Positions 59,375 to 64,000 of a stretch of DNA of 64,000 bases are shown here, in pieces. Source of the stretch: UBA7672 sp963784415 (GTDB lineage: Bacteria > Pseudomonadota > Alphaproteobacteria > Caulobacterales > Hyphomonadaceae); NCBI GenBank assembly GCA_963784415.1, contig CAWARK010000011.1, positions 62,001 through 126,000 of the forward strand, in the 5' to 3' direction. Positions within the stretch are counted from its first letter, which is position 1. Each line of letters opens with the position of its first letter. The notes under the pieces were generated by a model. The model saw only the letters and a program-made list of their open reading frames with translations. It made no database searches and was not told where the DNA came from. Both the position numbers and the translations under genes were made by a program.

Positions 59375-60608
59375 CGGGTTGGCCTTTGCCGACGATAACG
59401 GTCGCCGCCATGTCGCCCGAGACGTTGCCGACGGTGCGGAAGATGTCGGGAATGGCTTCGACCGCGACGAGAATGCCGAGCAACTCGATCGGCACGCCCA
59501 TCGCCATCGAGATCGGCGCAACGCTGGCGACATAGGAGATCTCGCCGGGCAGGCCGACAGAGCCGATGCTGATCGCAATCGCCACAAGTCCGCCGACGAC
59601 AATGGCGCCGAGCGACAGGTCGTGGCCATAGACGGCGGCGCAGAAGAACACGACGCCAAGGTTGGCGACCGGGCTGGTCATGCGGAAGACGGCAACCGCC
59701 ATCGGCAGGACGAGGTTCACGACACGGTTGGGCACGCCCATCGCGTCGATCGACCGCTCGACCATCAGCGGCAGCGAGGCGAGCGAGGAGCGGCTTGAGA
59801 TGGCGACCGCGAGCACGGGCGTAATCGCATTGGTGAAGCGCGCGGGATTGGCGCGGCCCCAGAGAAAGGCGAACAGGAACGCCATCGGCACGATGGCGGC
59901 GGTGACGGCCGATACGATCACGATGTACTGCGCGATCAGGCCGACAATGCCGACGCCCGCTGTAAGACCAACGCCCAGCGCCAGCGCGAACACACCGATG
60001 GGAGCGGCGTAGAGCACCCAGCGGACGATGATGATCATGGCGTCGGCCACCGCGCGGAAGAAGGCGACCATCGGCGCACGTTGAGCGGCCGGAAGCTGGG
60101 TCGCGGCAAAGCCGAAGAACAGGGCGAAGACCACAAGTGGCAGGATCGCGCCTTCGGCGGCGGCGGCGACTGCGTTGCCGGGCGCGAGCGCTGCGAGCCA
60201 CTGGCCGATGGTGGGCGGCGAGGCTGGTTGCACGGGCTGTCCGCCAGCGCCGGCAATGAAGTTGGCGGCGGCTGCGTGGTCGACCGGCCAGAGCGACAGG
60301 ACAAGCGGGAAAGCCACGCAGGCAAAAGTGGTGGCCGCAACCAGCAGGACGCCAAACACGAACATCGACCGCGCCGCCAGCCTGCCCGTGGAAGCAGCAT
60401 CGGCGACGGAGGCAACGCCTGTGACCAGCAGCGAGAACACCAGCGGGATGACCGTCATCCGCAGGAGGTTGAGCCAGAGTGAGCCGATGTATTCGACTTC
60501 GGTGGTGATGCCGACGAGGCCCTGATCGCCCGTTCCGGCGACCATGGCGCCAACCGCGATGCCCGCAGCGAGCGCGAGCAGCGTAATGATGCTCAGCCAT
60601 TTCAGCAT
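59334..60608 (-). CDS. dicarboxylate/amino acid:cation symporter (DAACS, GltP/DctA-like)
   Basis: 424 residues from ATG 60608. Eight membrane helices plus re-entrant loops: NLLRMTVIPLVFSLLVTGV, AISSRSSLASLPLMVE (HP1, in place of the usual SSSS), NLVLPMAVAVFRMTSPV and GSVGLPGEISYVASVAP (HP2-like). Transports dicarboxylates or acidic amino acids with cations. The HP1 serine run has one Arg inserted, which may shift specificity. Confidence 0.9.
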   Translation of the reverse strand: MLKWLSIITLLALAAGIAVGAMVAGTGDQGLVGITTEVEYIGSLWLNLLRMTVIPLVFSLLVTGVASVADAASTGRLAARSMFVFGVLLVAATTFACVAFPLVLSLWPVDHAAAANFIAGAGGQPVQPASPPTIGQWLAALAPGNAVAAAAEGAILPLVVFALFFGFAATQLPAAQRAPMVAFFRAVADAMIIIVRWVLYAAPIGVFALALGVGLTAGVGIVGLIAQYIVIVSAVTAAIVPMAFLFAFLWGRANPARFTNAITPVLAVAISSRSSLASLPLMVERSIDAMGVPNRVVNLVLPMAVAVFRMTSPVANLGVVFFCAAVYGHDLSLGAIVVGGLVAIAISIGSVGLPGEISYVASVAPISMAMGVPIELLGILVAVEAIPDIFRTVGNVSGDMAATVIVGKGQPANQEAAAPVSQPG

Positions 60609-60668
60609 GTGGTCAGCCCCTTGGATTTCCGTCGAGATGGCCAGCACAACAGGCCGCTGGCAAGCCGT

Positions 60669-60971
60669 TCACCGTCGCCACGGCCTTAACGCACGATATA
60701 GCGCCCTTTCAGTCGGCCCCGCGCGATGCACCTCGACCAGCTTGCGCCGCGCCAGATGCGCCATCGCATCCTGCACCGCCCGCTTGGACAAGCCCGTCAT
60801 CTCAGCAAGGTCGCCATACGACATGCCCCGCGCACCATCCGGGCCTACGCCGGCAATCGCCAGATAGACGAGAAAAGCTGACGGCCGCCGGTCATGCCCG
60901 ACGAGATCGCGCATCAGCGTCTCGACGACATATGCATCCAGCTCAAAGATCGCCTTGGCAGCCATTGCCAT
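60669..60971 (-). CDS. winged helix-turn-helix (MarR/GntR-like) regulator, small
   Basis: 100 residues from ATG 60971 (60965 also possible). A winged helix with YGDLAEMTGLSKRAVQDAMAHLARRKLVEVH (first part) and the wing. No effector domain follows. Divergent from the VOC gene. Could control it or the transporter; unknown. Confidence 0.75.
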   Translation of the reverse strand: MAMAAKAIFELDAYVVETLMRDLVGHDRRPSAFLVYLAIAGVGPDGARGMSYGDLAEMTGLSKRAVQDAMAHLARRKLVEVHRAGPTERALYRALRPWRR

Positions 60972-61037
60972 AGCAATAATTGCGCTACTTCCAATCCGCA
61001 ATGGCCCGGCTTTCTATCCGGTCAAACGGAGCGTGGC

Positions 61038-61400
61038 ATGATCAAGCAGGTGAAATTCGTCGGCATCCCGACGCGGGACCAGGAACGCGCCCTGAAATTC
61101 TGGACCGAGCAGATCGGCTTCAAGGTGCTGACTGACCAGCCGATGGGGTCTCAGCGCTGGATAGAGCTACAGGTGCCCGGCGCGCAGACGCGGGTGGTGC
61201 TGTTCACGCCGGAGGGGCACGAGGATCGCGCCGGCACGTTCTTCAACGGTGCGTTCGGCTGCGACGATGTCGAGCACACCTATGAGAAGCTAAAGGCGAA
61301 GGGCGTAGAGTTCGACGCCCCGCCGGCCAAACAGCCGTGGGGCACATTCGCCAAGTTCCGCGATCCGGATGGCAACACCTTCGTGCTCAGCAGCACCTGA
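61038..61400 (+). CDS. VOC (glyoxalase) family protein
   Basis: 120 residues from ATG 61038. Motifs FVGIPTRDQERALKFWTEQIG (first part), ELQVPGAQTRVVLFTP, FRDPDGNTFVLS at the end. A single compact VOC domain; likely a dimeric metal enzyme or resistance protein. Substrate unknown. Divergent from the small regulator. Confidence 0.9.
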   Translation: MIKQVKFVGIPTRDQERALKFWTEQIGFKVLTDQPMGSQRWIELQVPGAQTRVVLFTPEGHEDRAGTFFNGAFGCDDVEHTYEKLKAKGVEFDAPPAKQPWGTFAKFRDPDGNTFVLSST

Positions 61401-61449
61401 CACCGCATTGCGGGTTGCCCGCAGGCGGATCGCCCGGCAGAACGGGCGC

Positions 61450-62079
61450 ATGAACCTGCACGCCCTGTTCCTCTGCGCACTTCTCGCCGGCTGCTCCAAC
61501 CTGCCGGTTGTCAGCGCGCAAGAGATCGACCCCGACAGCTATGCAGCCGCCGACATCGCCGCAATCCAGAAGGAAGCGGATGATCTCGATATCGACCAGC
61601 TGGTCGAACGGATGGACGCGATGCGCGATGGCGTCTGGCAGGGCAAGGCGCCCGCAGCGCCAGCCGGGCCCAGCATATCGATCGAGCTTTTTGTCTCCAG
61701 CAGCTTTGCCCGCTCCGAGAGCAGCGCGCTGCTGTGGCGCGATGCAACGGGACGCTGGGACTGGCATCGCGCAACCCATAACGGCGATGCGCCTGCGGAG
61801 ACGGGGTTCAAGACCGCTGGCGGCGTGGTCGATGCTGCGCACAGCGCGGAGTTGGAGCGCATGCTGGACAGCGCGGAGCGCCGCGCCGAGATCTGGTTCT
61901 CGCCGCCGGCGACGCCGCTGAAGGGCACGAGCGAGGAGAACAAGTGCTTTGACGGCGCGTCTTTCCTGATGGCGATCCGCCGCGCCGGACAGCCGGAGGA
62001 ACTCGTGGTGCAGAGCTGCACGACGCGGTGGCTAAATGGCGACCTGATCAACCTGATCGGCGGCATCGGCCGGGGCTGA
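61450..62079 (+). CDS. lipoprotein of unknown function
   Basis: 209 residues from ATG 61450. Lipobox LAGC. The mature part is charged near the N-terminus (helical: AIQKEADDLDIDQLVERMDA), then a beta/alpha region with ISIELFVSSSFARSESSALLW (first part) and Cys pair (NKCFDGAS, VQSCTTRW). Not recognised. Confidence 0.65.
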   Translation: MNLHALFLCALLAGCSNLPVVSAQEIDPDSYAAADIAAIQKEADDLDIDQLVERMDAMRDGVWQGKAPAAPAGPSISIELFVSSSFARSESSALLWRDATGRWDWHRATHNGDAPAETGFKTAGGVVDAAHSAELERMLDSAERRAEIWFSPPATPLKGTSEENKCFDGASFLMAIRRAGQPEELVVQSCTTRWLNGDLINLIGGIGRG

Positions 62080-62168
62080 GCGCTGGCCCCTGACTACTGG
62101 CCTTGTAGGAGGCGAGGTGTATGATCCCGGCGGGGTCAGCATCGTAACGTCTCTAGCCGGAGCCAGTG

Positions 62169-62702
62169 ATGCGCCCCCATTCCATGCTGTTTGCCTGCCT
62201 TGCCGTCGCCCTTGCCCAACCGGCGATGGCGCAACAGGGAAATCCGCCGCCTGCCTGCACCGACGCCGCCAATCGCGCTTTCGATTTCTGGATCGGCGAG
62301 TGGAAGGCCTACGTCACCGGCACCGACAACCTTGCCGGCCTGAGCACCATCACGCGCGAGGATGGCGGCTGCGTCGTCACCGAGCACTGGCGCAGCCAGG
62401 CGTCGAACTTCACCGGCCGCAGTCTCAACATCTACAGCGCCGACGCGAAGCACTGGGAGCAGTTCTGGGTCGACAGCACGGGCGACATCACCCACTTCAT
62501 CGGAAACGCCACGCGCGACGGCATGGACCTGATCGCCGAGGACGACACGTCTCCCGGCCAGCCCAAGCCTGTCTTCACGCGCATGATCTTCACGCACAAT
62601 CCGGACGGGACGGTTCGGCAGCACGGCCAGACCTCCGCCGATCGCGGCAAGACGTGGGCCGACAGCTACGATTTCACCTACCGGCCCGTTCCGAAGGGAT
62701 AG
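62169..62702 (+). CDS. exported FDFWIGEW-type protein (DUF1579-like)
   Basis: 177 residues from ATG 62169; GTG 62166 is also in frame. Signal peptide (LFACLAVALAQPAMAQ). Mature part has the FDFWIGEWKAYVTG, GCVVTEHW and QFWVDSTGDITHFIGN pattern of a small beta-barrel, lipocalin-like family. Periplasmic; ligand unknown. Confidence 0.75.
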   Translation: MRPHSMLFACLAVALAQPAMAQQGNPPPACTDAANRAFDFWIGEWKAYVTGTDNLAGLSTITREDGGCVVTEHWRSQASNFTGRSLNIYSADAKHWEQFWVDSTGDITHFIGNATRDGMDLIAEDDTSPGQPKPVFTRMIFTHNPDGTVRQHGQTSADRGKTWADSYDFTYRPVPKG

Positions 62703-62718
62703 GGGCCTGAAGGCTGCG

Positions 62719-64000
62719 TTATTTCACGATCGGCAGGACGATGTAGCTCGGCTCGCTGCGGGCATGCCTGACCGTGTTGGTGGCGATGACGCCCTCGGCT
62801 TCGAACTCGTTGCGGCCGCCCGTGTTGAGGTTGCGCGCGTATTTCGGGAAGCTCGACGACGTGACCTCGACGCGGATGCGATGGCCTGCGAGGAATGTGT
62901 TCGCGGTGGTCATGGGCGTGAAGTCGAGTTTGTAAGTCTTGCCCTTCTCCATGAAGACCTCGCGGTCATAGCCTTCGCGGAAGCGGGCGCGGAGGATGGT
63001 GTCGTCGAGAATGTAGGCGTTGCCGTCCGGATCGACGTCGACGAGTTTCACGGCGAAATCGGTGTCCTTCACGTCCGACGACACGTTGAGGATCGCATCG
63101 ACGAAGCCCGCCACAGTGATCGGCCTGGTCAACACGTCTGATGTATAGACCAGCACATCATGGCGCGCTTCCACCGGCTTCTGGTCGAACGCGCCCGGCA
63201 CGACAACGCCGCCATTGCAGCAGTCGCCGCCGCCAATCGTCTGCACGGGGTTCCTGGGATCGTAGATAAAGCTGTCGGCAGGTTCAGCGCCCGGCGCTGT
63301 AAAGGACAGCTTGCCATCGCCGAAGACGGAGTTCGCGCGGCCGTCGGAGCGCAAGTAGAGCTTGGTCTGCTCGACGCCTTTTGGCGGCCATTGCGTGGCG
63401 GTCTTCCACTGATTGTCGCCCATCGAATAGTAGCGGATCTTCGGCGTCGATGACGGGAAACGGTCGGCCTGGCCTTTGAGGAAGCGGTCGAAGAATTTCC
63501 AGACTTCACCGTTCACATCCATCGTGGCGTCGCCCAGTTCGCGGTCGCCGGATTTGAAGTTGGGTCCGAGCTGCGAATAGCCGCAATGAACGCTGGGGCC
63601 GACGATCGCGTACTGGTTGTCGCGCGCCTCGGCGTCGACGCCCTTCTTTGTCGCGTGATCATAAAGGGCCAGGTTCGGCCCGATCGAAACGTCGTACCAG
63701 GAATTGTACCAGAGCGCGGGCACGCCCCAGCTTTCATTGTCGTGATAGAGGCCGCCCTTGTACCACTCCGGATCGTCGGGCAGTGCGCGCGCGATCAGCT
63801 TTTCGTTCGTGCCGGCGGGCTCGCCCAGCGAGGTCAGCATTTCCGCATAGGGCAGATGCCAGACCTGCTTGGCCCACGTCACGTCGGGCTTCTTCGGGTT
63901 GAGATCCGAATACTGCGAGATGTACTGGCGCATTTCGGCGGGAAGGCCCTCGGGGATTTGCGCGCGGAAAGGATTGTCGACGCCATAGAGCCAGATCGAG
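62719..64000 (-). CDS. CocE/NonD-family (X-Pro dipeptidyl-peptidase-like) hydrolase (partial, N-terminus outside window)
   Basis: About 427 codons are visible; the N-terminal part lies beyond the window. The visible part includes the end of the alpha/beta-hydrolase domain (LYHDNESWGVPALWYNSWYDV first part; SVHCGYSQLGPN with the likely catalytic His) and the C-terminal beta-sandwich (VKLVDVDPDGNAYILDDTIL, AGHRIRVEVTSSSFPKYARN). The nucleophile Ser motif GxSYxG must lie upstream. Family members cleave esters or amides such as cocaine or acyl-peptides. Confidence 0.9.
   Translation of the reverse strand, partial: SIWLYGVDNPFRAQIPEGLPAEMRQYISQYSDLNPKKPDVTWAKQVWHLPYAEMLTSLGEPAGTNEKLIARALPDDPEWYKGGLYHDNESWGVPALWYNSWYDVSIGPNLALYDHATKKGVDAEARDNQYAIVGPSVHCGYSQLGPNFKSGDRELGDATMDVNGEVWKFFDRFLKGQADRFPSSTPKIRYYSMGDNQWKTATQWPPKGVEQTKLYLRSDGRANSVFGDGKLSFTAPGAEPADSFIYDPRNPVQTIGGGDCCNGGVVVPGAFDQKPVEARHDVLVYTSDVLTRPITVAGFVDAILNVSSDVKDTDFAVKLVDVDPDGNAYILDDTILRARFREGYDREVFMEKGKTYKLDFTPMTTANTFLAGHRIRVEVTSSSFPKYARNLNTGGRNEFEAEGVIATNTVRHARSEPSYIVLPIVK

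Overview
The window is GC-rich (roughly two-thirds G+C by eye), gene-dense chromosomal DNA from an alphaproteobacterium, most likely Caulobacterales and probably a Hyphomonadaceae-like organism. This is inferred from gene content and order: rpe next to a heparinase-II/III gene and close to purH; trxA(cnoX), LON-domain, Trm112 and DUF971 genes in order (with an inserted block); an ECF sigma/ChrR pair; mmcB; the DUF4332 phospholipase-like protein; and many small lipoproteins. No phage, plasmid, CRISPR, transposase or rRNA was seen. One tRNA-Gly(GCC) is present.

Layout. 1-2.6 kb: a partial LysR regulator divergent from two GNAT-like genes and an isochorismatase-like gene. 2.6-9.5 kb: CMD-family proteins, two cytochrome c lipoproteins, a TetR regulator, thymidine kinase, a DUF4332 protein and a repeat-type lipoprotein; four loci here look frameshifted. 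9.6-11.8 kb: a VWA protein and a TIR-transmembrane-muramidase fusion, the most unusual gene in the window. 11.8-19.7 kb: purH, a CapD/FlaA1-type nucleotide-sugar enzyme, heparinase-like, rpe, a TPR membrane protein. 19.8-24.3 kb: a SlyB-like lipoprotein, rsmB, a ChrR-like anti-sigma factor with its ECF sigma factor, a beta-clamp-motif protein and mmcB. 24.4-30.6 kb: MFS transporter, homocysteine methyltransferase, FkbM methyltransferase, minimal zincin, Coq4-like protein, sirtuin. 30.9-35.7 kb: a same-strand cluster of a subtilase lipoprotein, a membrane-anchored propeptide-like protein, a lipoprotein and an M23 peptidase lipoprotein. 35.8-47.2 kb: metabolic and repair genes (gpmA, a shortened ribD-like gene, cspA, ygfZ, tag), envelope proteins, a FAD monooxygenase and a SLATT-like membrane protein. 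47.4-54.6 kb: ProX-type editing protein and the cnoX/LON/Trm112/DUF971 line, interrupted by an inserted-looking block with its own TetR and operator. 54.8-64 kb: TonB, rplS-trmD, secreted paralogues, transporter, VOC protein and a partial CocE-type hydrolase.

Themes. (1) Envelope and secreted proteins dominate; a dozen or so have clear lipoprotein signals. (2) Candidate conflict or cell-death functions are the TIR-muramidase and the SLATT-like protein. (3) Regulation visible in the sequence includes a perfect 16-bp TetR palindrome, an ECF/anti-sigma pair whose anti-sigma lacks the N-terminal zinc ligands, a near-consensus SOS box before mmcB and two CtrA-like boxes. (4) Several intergenic palindromic elements occur, one type in two copies 48 kb apart. 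(5) Single-base frame disruptions cluster in the first 10 kb, so assembly error has to be separated from true pseudogenes there.
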